NCBI GenBank assembly: GCA_013001295.1
Contig: JABDMW010000046.1
Location: 1 to 64,000 of the forward strand
Length of the DNA stretch: 64,000 bases
Reading direction: 5' to 3'
Source of the DNA: Hyphomonadaceae bacterium
Lineage (GTDB): Bacteria; Pseudomonadota; Alphaproteobacteria; Caulobacterales; Maricaulaceae
A program made the translations under genes and the position numbers. Of the stretch, positions 18,461 to 28,348 are shown one piece after another. The notes under the pieces were generated by a model. It was not told the DNA's origin. It saw only the letters and a program-made list of their open reading frames with translations, and made no database searches. Within the stretch, counting starts at the first letter, position 1, and each line of letters starts with the position of its first letter.

Positions 18461-19768
18461 TTAGAGAATAAACTTGGAAAGGTCAGTATCTTTCGCTAAA
18501 TCGCCCACATGTTTTTGCACATAGGCTTTATCGATTTTGACCGTATCACCATCTCTGTCCGTGGCGGAAAAACTGATTTCGTCCAGCAAGCGCTCCATTA
18601 CTGTGTGCAGACGGCGGGCGCCGATATTTTCAACGCGTGCATTCACATCAGCAGACACTTTCGCAATTTCAGCAATGCCGGGCTTGGTGAAATCAAGGGT
18701 TACATTTTCCGTGGCCATCATGGCCGTGTATTGCTTGATTAAACTGGCTTCGGGCTCAGTGAGAATGCGTTCAAAATCCTCGCGGGTCAGGGCACGCAAC
18801 TCGACGCGGATCGGTAGACGACCTTGCAATTCCGGTAACATGTCTGACGGCTTAGCCACATGAAACGCCCCGGACGCGATAAAAAGGATATGATCGGTTT
18901 TAACCGGTCCGTGCTTTGTCGTCACGATGGTGCCTTCAATCAAGGGCAATAGATCGCGCTGCACGCCTTCACGGCTCACCTGCCCGCCGCCGCGTACATC
19001 CGAGCGAGCCGTGATCTTATCGATCTCGTCTAAGAAGACGATACCGTCGTTTTCGACAGCCTCAATAGCGGTTTTGACCAAGGTTTCTTCATCAAGCATT
19101 TTATCTGCTTCTTCGGCCAAGAGAGGCGCATAGGCATCTTCGACCTTCATCTTGACGGATTTGGTTTTGCCTGCTCCTTTTCCAAAGATAGACCCAAGTT
19201 CAATCATCCCCATGCCAGCGCCCGGCTGACCCGGGATTTCGAAGCCCTGAAACGGCGATGAGTTATCCGCCAGTTCCAAATCGACCTCTTTGTCATCCAG
19301 CTCGCCCGCTATCAATTTTTTACGGAATTTATCGCGTGTGGCCAAGGTAGCATTCGTCCCGACAAACACGTCAAGAATACGTTCCATGGCTGCTTTCTCG
19401 GCGGCGGCCTCGACATCTTTGCGGCGGGTTTCACGGGTCAAGCCAATGGAGATTTCAACCAGATCACGAATGATCTGTTCCACGTCCCGACCGACATAAC
19501 CAACTTCAGTAAATTTCGTGGCTTCGACTTTCAGAAAAGGTGCGTTGGCAAGCTTAGCCAAACGACGGGAAATTTCAGTTTTACCAACACCGGTCGGACC
19601 AATCATCAAAATGTTTTTGGGCGTGATTTCCTCGCGTAAATCCCCATCCACATTCATGCGCCGCCAACGCGATCGTAATGCAATCGCGACGGCGCGTTTA
19701 GCGTCACTTTGCGCAACAATATGGCGATCAAGCTCGGAGACAATCTCGCGGGGTGAAAATTCACTCAT
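18461..19768 (-). CDS. hslU: ATP-dependent protease ATPase subunit HslU
   Basis: AAA+ unfoldase of the HslUV (ClpYQ) protease. The 435-residue protein has [17 protein letters not shown] (Walker A, near residue 55-70), [24 protein letters not shown] (Walker B) and the C-terminal LSKFIL tail that docks into HslV. The intermediate I domain occupies about residues 110-245. Unusually it is separated from hslV by a membrane-protein gene, though all four genes share the strand. Confidence 0.97.
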   Translation of the reverse strand: MSEFSPREIVSELDRHIVAQSDAKRAVAIALRSRWRRMNVDGDLREEITPKNILMIGPTGVGKTEISRRLAKLANAPFLKVEATKFTEVGYVGRDVEQIIRDLVEISIGLTRETRRKDVEAAAEKAAMERILDVFVGTNATLATRDKFRKKLIAGELDDKEVDLELADNSSPFQGFEIPGQPGAGMGMIELGSIFGKGAGKTKSVKMKVEDAYAPLLAEEADKMLDEETLVKTAIEAVENDGIVFLDEIDKITARSDVRGGGQVSREGVQRDLLPLIEGTIVTTKHGPVKTDHILFIASGAFHVAKPSDMLPELQGRLPIRVELRALTREDFERILTEPEASLIKQYTAMMATENVTLDFTKPGIAEIAKVSADVNARVENIGARRLHTVMERLLDEISFSATDRDGDTVKIDKAYVQKHVGDLAKDTDLSKFIL

Positions 19769-19835
19769 AATCAGTCCTTATTCTGTTCTTAAACAGGTGG
19801 GAAGCGGAACCAAAAGATCAAGATATAGTATGCGT

Positions 19836-20888
19836 TTATTCGCGCACGGGTGGGAATATCTTCCCGAACATGCCTGAGCTGGGCAGGACAGCGAGAAGGG
19901 CGCGGCGGGTTGCATGCCACCCCACGCCCAGGAAAACAATGGAGCCGCCCAAAAACAGGAGGGTCAAAAACAAGATCGATCCGATATTCGCCATTGAAAA
20001 CCCATCGCCTTTCAGCAGCATGAAAATGGCAAACCCGGCATATCCAAGCGATGATACAATCAAGGCCCGGCGATTGATCGCAAGTCCGACAACCGACAAA
20101 ACGCCGACGATCGCGAGCATAATCACAGAATTGGTATTCCCCGACTGCACAAAGGCCACCAGGCTTGTCAGATCGGCAGCCTGAGACTTTACGAACAACA
20201 TCATAATACCGTGTAAAATGAGCGGGGCAGCCGTGAAATGAAGCCAGAACGCATTATCTGCAAACCGCGTCAGTCGGTCTGTATCGCGGGCATCGTAATA
20301 AAGCGCAACGGCAAACAACGCCAACCCGCTCACCAAGAGGAATATTCCTAGCGGGACCACGCCGCCGATAAAGCTGAAGGCGAGAATCAGGAGAGACAGG
20401 GCAATCAGGGCGACCGAAAACGGCAGTTTAAAGCGCCAATAAAACAGTAACATCGCGCCGAGCGTGACAAATGCCGGAAATACATCAATGCGCCCGGTCG
20501 AATTGAGGACGTCCTTAAAGCCGTTCAATACAAACACTAGGAACGCCAACGCAATCAAAAGTGTCGGCAAATGCGCCCGCTTCTTCTTGCCGAAATATTC
20601 AGCCATAACCCAAAGGCTCGCCGCGCCCAGCAAATAAGCAATACCGCCGCCCATCATACCGCAAAATCCAAAAAGTCCGATGACAAGCAACCCAATACCG
20701 ATGGAAATGAACACATCCGAGAAACTGCGGACAAACCGCATATCATCCTCATTACCAATGAGAGCGGCGTCTTCTACGTTTTTAAGATGTGAATTTCCAC
20801 GCATGGCTTGCGCCTGCGCTTTTGAAATAATGCCAGCCTGTACAGCCGCTTCTATCTGTTCGGGACTTAAGTCGTGCTTCTTATTCAT
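19836..20888 (-). CDS. Multi-pass membrane protein between hslV and hslU
   Basis: 350-residue protein of unassigned function. A hydrophilic N-terminus (about 1-55, [20 protein letters not shown]) resembles the leader of DUF2157-like membrane proteins; about nine to ten hydrophobic helices follow (first near 60-80). A glycine-rich [18 protein letters not shown] segment lies in the second. The start overlaps the hslV stop by eight bases, so it is probably translated with hslV. I cannot link it to HslUV by sequence. Confidence 0.75.
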   Translation of the reverse strand: MNKKHDLSPEQIEAAVQAGIISKAQAQAMRGNSHLKNVEDAALIGNEDDMRFVRSFSDVFISIGIGLLVIGLFGFCGMMGGGIAYLLGAASLWVMAEYFGKKKRAHLPTLLIALAFLVFVLNGFKDVLNSTGRIDVFPAFVTLGAMLLFYWRFKLPFSVALIALSLLILAFSFIGGVVPLGIFLLVSGLALFAVALYYDARDTDRLTRFADNAFWLHFTAAPLILHGIMMLFVKSQAADLTSLVAFVQSGNTNSVIMLAIVGVLSVVGLAINRRALIVSSLGYAGFAIFMLLKGDGFSMANIGSILFLTLLFLGGSIVFLGVGWHATRRALLAVLPSSGMFGKIFPPVRE

Positions 20889-21444
20889 CCAGCGTTTCTA
20901 CAACAAAACTGTTATTTGTAAAAACGCAAATATCGGCGGCGATTCCCATGGCTTTGCGCGCCAGTTTTTCCGGATCGTCTTCATAGTCATTAAGCGCCAA
21001 CGCTGCGGCCAAGGCATAATTCCCGCCGGATCCAATCGCGGTTAGTCCGCCGTCCGGCTCTACAACATCTCCGTTCCCGGTCAGGACAAATGTCTCTTTC
21101 TTGTCAGCGACAATCATCATGGCTTGTAGCTGCCGAAGATATTTGTCCGTGCGCCAATCCTTGGCCAGTTCCACACAGGCCCGCGCCAACTGTGTCGGAA
21201 ATTGTTCAAGCTTGCTTTCGAGCCGCTCCAACAACGCAAAAGCGTCCGCAGTCGCGCCGGCAAACCCGGTAATCACATTTCCGCCGGCAATTCGACGAAC
21301 TTTGCGCGCCGACGATTTCATCACCGTATTTCCGGCGCTGACCTGGCCATCGCCGATCACAACCACCTTGCCATTTTTTCGGACGGTGAGAATTGTGGTG
21401 CCTCGCCATTTGCTGGCGTCTGCATAATCGTGAGTGTCGGTCAT
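20881..21444 (-). CDS. hslV: ATP-dependent protease peptidase subunit HslV
   Basis: Proteasome-like Ntn hydrolase that forms HslUV with HslU. The catalytic Thr is exposed by cleavage before [19 protein letters not shown], so the first about 14 residues ([15 protein letters not shown]) are a propeptide, usual in alphaproteobacteria. The family motif [15 protein letters not shown] follows. The start at 21444 has AGGAG seven bases upstream; the frame extends to 21465 without a better site. An RpoH-like promoter lies at 21465-21494. Confidence 0.96.
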   Translation of the reverse strand: MTDTHDYADASKWRGTTILTVRKNGKVVVIGDGQVSAGNTVMKSSARKVRRIAGGNVITGFAGATADAFALLERLESKLEQFPTQLARACVELAKDWRTDKYLRQLQAMMIVADKKETFVLTGNGDVVEPDGGLTAIGSGGNYALAAALALNDYEDDPEKLARKAMGIAADICVFTNNSFVVETLDE

Positions 21445-21464
21445 AGTGATCTCCTGTTCCTCCA

Positions 21465-21494
21465 AACATGGGAAACCTGAAACGCAAGGTCAAG
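21465..21494 (-). promoter_or_regulatory. Candidate RpoH (sigma-32) promoter of hslV
   Basis: Minus strand carries CTTGAC (21489-21494), a 16-base spacer, then CCCATGTT (21465-21472), close to heat-shock promoter consensus. The predicted start site leaves a leader of about 13 nt that still contains AGGAG. hslV is a classical heat-shock gene, so the location is sensible. Confidence 0.6.
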
Positions 21495-21611
21495 TGGGCC
21501 GATATGGAGCTGTGGATAACATCAAAATCCAGCTGAAATTATCCCGTTAGATTCAGGTTTCGTTTACTGTCTCACTTTACCTTCAATTAATATTTTTGAT
21601 TGGAGATTTCC

Positions 21612-24032
21612 TTGCCACCCAGCGCAACTGCCCAGACCGATTTTGACCCGATGATGTTCGACGAGGACGAAATTTCGCCGACCGGTGCGCTCCGTCGGGC
21701 GGTCAAAGCCATAGGTGTAGGTGGGATTGGCGCGATCATTTCAGTGTCAATTTTGACGTATAGCCCTTTTGATCCGACAGGGGATACAGCCGGCCTGGCG
21801 ACGGAAATGAACAATTTCCTGGGGATTCCGGGTGCAAATTTAGCCAATTGGCTCTTACAAATGCTGGGATGGGCCGCCTTGCCTTTGGGACTGCTTTTAA
21901 TGTTTGCGGCCGCACGTGCCGTATTGCGCCCACGCGTCGGGATTACGAAATGGGATACGGCACGCCGTAGTGGACTGTTGGTTTCCACAATATTTTTCCT
22001 GTCCATTTTCCTTGCCGCTTTCCCAATTCCGCAATCCTGGCCTATGGCCACCGGGCTCGGGGGCTGGTTTGGCGACAGTATATTCTTAGGTTTTAAAGGC
22101 ATTTTTACGAGCCTCAAGATCAATGCCAGCGTGGCCGGCGGAGCCGCTGCCTTCCTCGTTTTTTGCATGCTCGGGTATTGTTTAGGCCGTTTTATTGGCA
22201 TGGTCGGACGTGATGTGGCCAATGTACTGGATGCAGCAGGACTGGTTTGGGCAATTTTCCGCATCGGTGTTGATAAGGCCGTCGCCTTTGTCCGGCGGCG
22301 TTTTCATAAATCTTACGTCGAACCTGAAGAGACAGCAGGCTATGATGACCGCCGGGTGTGGATGGAAGGCCCGGGGGCCGCTCCCGTCGCTGAACCCGTA
22401 CCGATTGCGCCAGCGCCCAAGCCGGTTCATCGTGCGCCGCCCGCGCCTGAGCCTACGGCAACCGCGCCAGTTCGAAAGCCGCGCAAATCTGCCAAGCCCA
22501 AAGGTAATACGTTTTCATTCCCGAAAAACGGAAAATTTGTTCTCCCCCATACGGACCTCATGAAAACCCCGCCGGCGCGTGTGGCCGTGGCCGATGCGGG
22601 CGCGTTACAAAAGTCAGCCGAAGAGCTGGGTGAAGTCCTGACCGATTTTGGCGTTAAAGGCGAAATCGGTCAGGTTCGGCCGGGCCCGGTCGTCACCCTG
22701 TATGAATTTGAACCGGCACCGGGCGTGAAATCGTCGCGCGTGATTAATCTTTCGGACGATATTGCACGCTCTATGGCCGCGCAATCCGCCCGGGTCGCCG
22801 TTGTGCCCGGGCGCAATGCGATCGGGATTGAAATGCCCAACCGGCGCCGTGAAACTGTCTATTTGAAAGAAATGCTCAACAGCCGCGCCTTCAAAGAATG
22901 TGGTGCGGCTCTGCCCTTGGCGCTGGGTGAAGACATTGGCGGTAAGCCGGTCTTTGCCGATCTGGCGAAAATGCCGCATTTGCTGGTCGCAGGTACAACT
23001 GGCTCCGGTAAGTCGGTCGGGATCAACGGCATGATCCTGTCGCTGATGTACACGCTGACGCCGGAGCAATGTAAGTTTATCATGATTGACCCGAAAATGC
23101 TCGAGCTGTCAGTTTATGACGGCGCCCCGCATTTGTTGGCCCCTGTGGTTACCGAGCCAAAGAAAGCCGTCGTCGCGCTCAAATGGACGGTTCGGGAAAT
23201 GGAAAACCGCTACCGTAATATGAGCAAGATGGGCGTACGCTCCATCGCCGGTTTCAATGAGAAAATTGCTGAGGCCAAACAAAGCGGGGAGCAGCTGTCA
23301 CGAACCGTCATGACCGGCTATGACAAAGAAACCGGTGATCCGATTTACGAGACCGAAGAGCTAAATCTCGAATTCATGCCGTTTATCGTCGTCATTATTG
23401 ATGAGATGGCCGATCTGATGATGGTGGCAGGTAAAGACATTGAAGGCGCGGTGCAGCGCCTGGCGCAAATGGCCCGGGCTGCAGGTATTCATATGATTAT
23501 GGCCACCCAACGTCCATCCGTCGATGTCATCACCGGTACGATTAAAGCCAACTTCCCGACGCGGATCAGTTTCCAGGTCACGTCAAAAATCGACAGCCGC
23601 ACAATTCTGGGCGAACAAGGTGCGGAACAATTGCTCGGCATGGGCGATATGTTGTTCATGGCTGGTGGCGGTCGCACGCGGCGTCTGCACGGCCCGTTTG
23701 TGTCGGATGATGAAGTGGAAAAAATCGCCAATTTCGTCAAAGCCCAGGGCGCGCCGAGCTATCTCGAAGACATTACCACCGACCGCGAGGAAGAAGGCGG
23801 CGACGGCGGAACTGCAGCTGACGGGGGTTCAGGCGACGAAACTTTTGATAAAGCCGTGGCGATTGTCGCCAACGACCGCAAAGCGTCGACCAGTTATATC
23901 CAGCGCCGTCTCGGCATCGGCTATAACCGCGCCGCCAATCTGATCGAGCGTATGGAAGCCGAAGGCATGATCGGCCCGTCGGGTCCCGGCGGCAAACGCG
24001 AAATCTTCCTGCCAGAGGCGGAAGGATTTTAG
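21612..24032 (+). CDS. ftsK: DNA translocase FtsK
   Basis: Septal DNA pump coordinating chromosome segregation and division. About 806 residues: four N-terminal membrane helices (about 25-210), a short Pro/Ala-rich linker (250-295), the motor domain with [15 protein letters not shown] near residue 460 and [12 protein letters not shown] (Walker B), and a gamma winged-helix domain at the end ([21 protein letters not shown]) that reads KOPS. I prefer TTG at 21612 with GGAG eight bases upstream ([12 protein letters not shown]); the frame also opens at a TTG at 21600. The usual downstream lolA is instead at 36.5 kb. Confidence 0.96.
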   Translation: MPPSATAQTDFDPMMFDEDEISPTGALRRAVKAIGVGGIGAIISVSILTYSPFDPTGDTAGLATEMNNFLGIPGANLANWLLQMLGWAALPLGLLLMFAAARAVLRPRVGITKWDTARRSGLLVSTIFFLSIFLAAFPIPQSWPMATGLGGWFGDSIFLGFKGIFTSLKINASVAGGAAAFLVFCMLGYCLGRFIGMVGRDVANVLDAAGLVWAIFRIGVDKAVAFVRRRFHKSYVEPEETAGYDDRRVWMEGPGAAPVAEPVPIAPAPKPVHRAPPAPEPTATAPVRKPRKSAKPKGNTFSFPKNGKFVLPHTDLMKTPPARVAVADAGALQKSAEELGEVLTDFGVKGEIGQVRPGPVVTLYEFEPAPGVKSSRVINLSDDIARSMAAQSARVAVVPGRNAIGIEMPNRRRETVYLKEMLNSRAFKECGAALPLALGEDIGGKPVFADLAKMPHLLVAGTTGSGKSVGINGMILSLMYTLTPEQCKFIMIDPKMLELSVYDGAPHLLAPVVTEPKKAVVALKWTVREMENRYRNMSKMGVRSIAGFNEKIAEAKQSGEQLSRTVMTGYDKETGDPIYETEELNLEFMPFIVVIIDEMADLMMVAGKDIEGAVQRLAQMARAAGIHMIMATQRPSVDVITGTIKANFPTRISFQVTSKIDSRTILGEQGAEQLLGMGDMLFMAGGGRTRRLHGPFVSDDEVEKIANFVKAQGAPSYLEDITTDREEEGGDGGTAADGGSGDETFDKAVAIVANDRKASTSYIQRRLGIGYNRAANLIERMEAEGMIGPSGPGGKREIFLPEAEGF

Positions 24033-24133
24033 GTTTTTCGCGCTTAAAGTTTCTGTCACATCAAGTTAAAAAACCACTTCCCTTTCCCGTTCGATTTTGA
24101 TTAAGTGAAGTTTCGATAATTAAGGGATCGATT

Positions 24134-24544
24134 TTGATCGGACTAGTGTTAGTAACCCATGGGTCTTTAGCTGCGGAGCTGCGCAAAGCGGCCGAGCACG
24201 TTGTCGGGCCGATGTCGGGAATGGAAACCGTATGTATCGGGCCGGATGATGATCTGGAAAATGCCCGCGATGCCATCCGCGCCGCTGTGAATAATGTTGA
24301 CGGCGGGGGCGGCGTGATCCTGCTCACTGACATGTTTGGCGGCACGCCGTCCAATTTGGCCATATCATTATTGAAAGAAAACAAGGTTGAAGTTTTGGCA
24401 GGCGCAAATCTTCCAATGTTGATCAAATTATCCGAAGCCCGCGAATCTGCATCCCTTTCTGAAGCCGCCCAAATAGCGAAAACAGCAGGGCGAAGATATA
24501 TCGCGATTGCCTCCCAAATCATTGCCGGCGAAACGGATGAGTGA
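24134..24544 (+). CDS. EIIA-Man-type PTS protein (regulatory)
   Basis: 136-residue EIIA of the mannose family. The phospho-acceptor His9 lies in LVLVTHGSLA, and LLTDMFGGTPSNLA is the second family motif. In alphaproteobacteria this protein works with HPr, EI-Ntr and HPr kinase in a regulatory, not transport, PTS that is often next to chvG/chvI. The start is TTG at 24134 with AAGGGA six bases upstream. hpr follows with an eight-base overlap. No hprK gene is present in the window. Confidence 0.9.
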   Translation: MIGLVLVTHGSLAAELRKAAEHVVGPMSGMETVCIGPDDDLENARDAIRAAVNNVDGGGGVILLTDMFGGTPSNLAISLLKENKVEVLAGANLPMLIKLSEARESASLSEAAQIAKTAGRRYIAIASQIIAGETDE

Positions 24545-24866
24545 AGCTGATATCCTTGCCAGTGACGGCGAGCAAGGATCCGGCAAAATAAGCGCGCGGG
24601 TCACCTTGCGTAATAAGCGCGGTATGCATGCGCGCGCCGCTGCTAAATTTGCCGCCAGAGCACAGGACTTTGACGCGGAAATCAGGGTCACCAGCCACAA
24701 TGATGTCTGCCAGGAAACCGTGGTCGGTGATTCCATTATGGAGCTTTTATTGCTCGGATCCGCCTGCGGCGAAGATATCAGCATTTCCGCCAGCGGTCAT
24801 GACGCCGAAACTGCCCTGGCTGCCTTGGTAAATCTGGTTGAAAACCGGTTCGGGGAAAACGAATGA
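24537..24866 (+). CDS. HPr-family phosphocarrier protein
   Basis: About 109 residues including an N-terminal extension of some 15 residues. The phospho-His is in RNKRGMHARAAAKF (about residue 31). The regulatory Ser region shows as DSIMELLLLGSACGEDI, where the family usually has SIMGLMxLAA. The start at 24537 overlaps the EIIA stop (ATGAGTGA). A frame extension to 24507 lies inside EIIA and is not needed. It overlaps the next lipoprotein gene by four bases. Confidence 0.9.
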   Translation: MSEADILASDGEQGSGKISARVTLRNKRGMHARAAAKFAARAQDFDAEIRVTSHNDVCQETVVGDSIMELLLLGSACGEDISISASGHDAETALAALVNLVENRFGENE

Positions 24867-25276
24867 AACTCTGGTTATTATTGCTGGGCATGGGCCTGCT
24901 CAGCGCGTGCGCCAGCAATAAACCGTTCATGCCCAAATCCGATTATCCGCCAGACCCCTGGGTCAAGGGCTATACGGATCCGGACGATTGTTTGGGCGGC
25001 GAACAATTGGCGGCGCGCCGTTTCGAACTTCCTGCCTATCCGGGCAGAGCCTTTCGATCAGGACGTCAAGGATGGGTGCTCCTGAGGCTGGATGTAGACG
25101 CCCAAGGTGAAACCCAGAATGTGACTGTAGAACGCGCGGTGCCGGACCGCTTGTTTGGTGGATCAGCCCGAAAGGCGGCAGAAGACTGGCAGTTTGAGCC
25201 GCCAAAGGATGGGTCGATGCAAAATTGTCGTGTGCTGCTCCGCTATCGTTTAGGTGCTGTGAGTTTAGGCGGCTAA
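24863..25276 (+). CDS. Lipoprotein with TonB C-terminal-like domain
   Basis: 137-residue predicted lipoprotein with lipobox LLSAC (about residue 16). Residues about 55-135 resemble a TonB C-terminal domain: YPGRAFRSGRQGWVLLRLDVDAQGETQNVTV, then WQFEPPKDG. It has no N-terminal membrane anchor, proline-rich linker or ExbB/D partner, so it is not a standard TonB. It is translationally coupled to HPr (ATGA overlap). Function is unknown; envelope or dimerisation roles are possible. Confidence 0.75.
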   Translation: MKLWLLLLGMGLLSACASNKPFMPKSDYPPDPWVKGYTDPDDCLGGEQLAARRFELPAYPGRAFRSGRQGWVLLRLDVDAQGETQNVTVERAVPDRLFGGSARKAAEDWQFEPPKDGSMQNCRVLLRYRLGAVSLGG

Positions 25277-25345
25277 ACGAAACTCCGGATTTCACTGCTC
25301 AACTCAATTTCCTCATAGCCAAGCGGAATCGACAACGCTATGTTC

Positions 25346-25378
25346 TGATTTGCAAACAGCCATTGTGATTTGCAATGG
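25346..25378 (+). repeat. Direct repeat and hairpin upstream of divL
   Basis: TGATTTGCAA occurs at 25346-25355 and 25366-25375, exactly 20 bp apart. The second copy is also the loop of CCATTG...CAATGG (25360-25378). It lies 24-56 bp before the divL start and may be an operator. Confidence 0.4.
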
Positions 25379-25401
25379 GTTGGGGATGAGGGATCATTGA
25401 T

Positions 25402-27831
25402 TTGGGTAGCGGCACGCTCGATTTACTTTCACTTTTAATCACTGTTGGCGCAGTGGCATTTGCTGTTGTCGTAGGGGCTATTGCCATGCGCACCAATATG
25501 GTCGGCGGCGGCGCCAACAAGTGGCGGGAAAAAGCAAAAAATCTCGATCATAAAATTGCCCGCACGGAAGCCATATTCGGGGCCTATCCGGGGCTGGTCC
25601 TTGTCTGGGAGGAAAACATTCCAGACCCAAGCTCGGACTGGGGCAATCCTAAAGTATTTGGCTCAACGGCGGCACTGGCTTCATTGGTACGGTTTGCCGA
25701 ACCGGGCAAGCCAAAGGAATTTGCCAAACGTGTATTGGACGGTCTTGCCGATCATGACACAATATCAAGCGGTGAAGGAACGCACACATTACGACAATTG
25801 GTGTCCAATTTACGGCGCAAAGGCGAAGCTTTTTCCGCAACTATATCGATGCCCGGCGGAAAATTGATCGAGGCCGACGGCAATGTGGCCGGCGCACAAG
25901 TCGTATTATGGCTGGAAGACGCCAGTATCCGTGGTCGGGACGAACGCGATGCCATCACCCAGTTCGAAGTTGAAAAACTGACAGCACTTTCAGATCCGAT
26001 TGCGTTTGTTGACATCATGGGAAAAGCGCCGTTTCCGATCTGGCGTATGAGCGGCACCGGTCGGATCGTATGGACAAATAATGCATACCTCAAAGCTGTC
26101 GGAGCTGAGAATTTACAGTCCGTATTGGATGAACAAATTCAACTGGACGATGCCTGTGCCAATCAGGCAAAAAAAGCATTGCGGGACAATGCGCTGGAAA
26201 AAGAAGCACGGCCAATTGTGATGGCTGGAGAGCGTAAAACATCCCTCATCACAATGTTTCCAATTTCAGGCGGCGTTGCCGGTATGGCCGTCGACGCGTC
26301 CGAAGCAGAGCAGTTAAGAGCAGCCCTTAAAATGCAAATCCGCGCCCATGATGATACGCTCAACAATATGGGGGAAGCTGTCGTCATTTTTGGTTCGGAC
26401 CAGAGGATGAATTTTCATAACCGGGCCTTTGCCACCATGTTCGGGCTTGAAGAGGATTGGTTTACGGATCGGCCAAGCCATAGCGAATGGCTGGATCATT
26501 TGCGCGAAAAAAGACGCCTGCCTGAGCAACCTCATTTTCAGGAATGGAAGCAATCGGAACTGGCGTATTACACCAATTGGCCCGACGAGGTTCCCGATGA
26601 GCTATGGAGCCTGCCGGATGGGCGCGAATTGAGATTGGTGCGTATGCGCGACCCACAAGGTGGAATTTCACTCTTATTTGGCGACATTTCCGATCAAATG
26701 AGCATGCAAAGCAAATTCAATACTTTAATAAATGTTCAAAAGGCGACGCTTGATAAATTGACCGAGGGCGTGGCTGTTTTTGGCTCGGATGGTCGCTTGA
26801 AAATCCACAATGCCGCGTTTGAAAGCATGTGGAATTTCCCGGAAAAATCATTGAAAGACGAACCGCGCTTCCGCGATTTGATCCAGGATTGCCTTAAATT
26901 TTACCACGACCGGGATTTCTGGTCTGAAATGATGGCCAGAACAACCGACCCTAGTCCCGAAGCCCGGCGCCATGTCAGCGGCGAAATCCACCGCTCCGAT
27001 GATAGTATTTTGACCTATCTCTCCCGGCCCCTGCCAGACGGGGCCACCTTGATCGCATGGGATGATGTCACGCGGTCACGGCGCACAGAAGCTGCTCTAA
27101 TTGAACGCGCGGAGGCGCTGGAAGCGGCAGACCGGCTCAAATCAGAATTTGTCGGCCATGTCAGCTATCAGTTGCGCACACCGCTCACGACCATTTCTGG
27201 ATATTCTGAATTTCTTCAAAGCGGGGCTGCCGGTGAGCTCACCGACAAGCAAAGCGAATATGTCTTTGCTGTACAAAGCGCGTCGGAAGATCTTGCTAAA
27301 ACCATCGATGACATTCTTGATATCGCAGCCATTGAGGCCGATACGATCGATTTAGATCTTGGAGATGTAGAGCTATTTGATTTGTTGGACGGGGCGCTTG
27401 AATATGTGGCCACTAAAGCCGAGGATACCAAAATAACCCTGTCGCTCAACTGCCCGGAGGATATCGGGAAAATCAGGGCAGATGAACAACGCATCAAGCA
27501 GATCGTCTACAATCTGCTTTCCAACGCCATGCGGTTTACCAAATCCGGTGGTAAAATTGAGTTGGGCGCTGAAGAGGATGAAACCAGCGTGCGCATCTGG
27601 GTCAAGGATAACGGCGTAGGCATCCCTTCAGAGAAACAGCCGCAGGTCTTTGAAAGTTTCAAATCAAGTCGCGGCGGCGCCGGTTTAGGATTGGCGCTCG
27701 TGGAGCGATTTGTCGATCGACATGGTGGCTGGGTCGAGCTTGAAAGCGAAGAAGGTCAAGGCACGCATGTCACCTGTCATTTACCGAAAATGGCGTCTAT
27801 TGAAGCCGCACATCCCGAGCTGGATTTATAG
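25402..27831 (+). CDS. divL: DivL-type pseudo-histidine kinase
   Basis: 809-residue membrane-anchored sensor kinase controlling CckA-CtrA signalling in relatives. One N-terminal helix (about 8-27), then several PAS-type domains (about 50-560), a DHp domain and an ATPase domain. The H-box reads HVSYQLRTPLT with Tyr589 where kinases have His, the hallmark of DivL (Y550 in Caulobacter). The ATP-binding boxes are intact: NLLSNAMRFT (N), DNGVGI (G1), GGAGLGLAL (G2). The start is TTG at 25402 with GAGGGA eight bases upstream. It lies downstream of the EIIA-HPr module and converges on a small lipoprotein gene. Confidence 0.93.
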   Translation: MGSGTLDLLSLLITVGAVAFAVVVGAIAMRTNMVGGGANKWREKAKNLDHKIARTEAIFGAYPGLVLVWEENIPDPSSDWGNPKVFGSTAALASLVRFAEPGKPKEFAKRVLDGLADHDTISSGEGTHTLRQLVSNLRRKGEAFSATISMPGGKLIEADGNVAGAQVVLWLEDASIRGRDERDAITQFEVEKLTALSDPIAFVDIMGKAPFPIWRMSGTGRIVWTNNAYLKAVGAENLQSVLDEQIQLDDACANQAKKALRDNALEKEARPIVMAGERKTSLITMFPISGGVAGMAVDASEAEQLRAALKMQIRAHDDTLNNMGEAVVIFGSDQRMNFHNRAFATMFGLEEDWFTDRPSHSEWLDHLREKRRLPEQPHFQEWKQSELAYYTNWPDEVPDELWSLPDGRELRLVRMRDPQGGISLLFGDISDQMSMQSKFNTLINVQKATLDKLTEGVAVFGSDGRLKIHNAAFESMWNFPEKSLKDEPRFRDLIQDCLKFYHDRDFWSEMMARTTDPSPEARRHVSGEIHRSDDSILTYLSRPLPDGATLIAWDDVTRSRRTEAALIERAEALEAADRLKSEFVGHVSYQLRTPLTTISGYSEFLQSGAAGELTDKQSEYVFAVQSASEDLAKTIDDILDIAAIEADTIDLDLGDVELFDLLDGALEYVATKAEDTKITLSLNCPEDIGKIRADEQRIKQIVYNLLSNAMRFTKSGGKIELGAEEDETSVRIWVKDNGVGIPSEKQPQVFESFKSSRGGAGLGLALVERFVDRHGGWVELESEEGQGTHVTCHLPKMASIEAAHPELDL

Positions 27832-28281
27832 ACCGCGGCTCTTTTTAAGTGTTTTCAAGTTTTTTAACCGCCCCTGCATCGTTTTACATTTATCATGGGC
27901 AGACACATAGATATTGCCCATTGCCTCGGCTGTAGCGGCACTAATGCCTTTTTTGGCAAACCATGTATAATAATCTTTGTCGGCCTCCGCGTAGTATTCA
28001 AGATAAAGTAGATGGGCTTTGGTGTATTTTTCCGGCATTTGTACACTTGTTGCGTAACAAATGGCTTGGCGTAAATCTCGAGACGCCACGACCGGAGTGC
28101 CCATTTCATTTTTATAACCGGAAACAGTGCGCTGGGCGATATCGACTTCCGCAGGTGTCAACTTAAAATTCTGCATTAATTCAGCAAACTCTTTTGTCTG
28201 ACTTTCCTCCAGATCAGACAGGCTGCATGCCGATAAAAACAGCCCGACAATTACAACCTGTACAACGTTAAAAATGCTCAT
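27826..28281 (-). CDS. Small predicted lipoprotein, unknown function
   Basis: 151 residues with a signal peptide and lipobox FLSAC (Cys about residue 19). The mature part is helical, with a conserved-looking LTPAEVDIAQRTVSGYKNEMG near 40-60 and two Cys that could pair. I recognise no domain. It converges on divL with a six-base overlap and has its own 67 bp leader to dapF on the far side. Confidence 0.65.
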   Translation of the reverse strand: MSIFNVVQVVIVGLFLSACSLSDLEESQTKEFAELMQNFKLTPAEVDIAQRTVSGYKNEMGTPVVASRDLRQAICYATSVQMPEKYTKAHLLYLEYYAEADKDYYTWFAKKGISAATAEAMGNIYVSAHDKCKTMQGRLKNLKTLKKSRGL

Positions 28282-28348
28282 AATTGTCCTCCGTCTAATT
28301 CAACATAGGAATGATCGCCTGAATTACACAATTTCCCGAGAAAATTGA

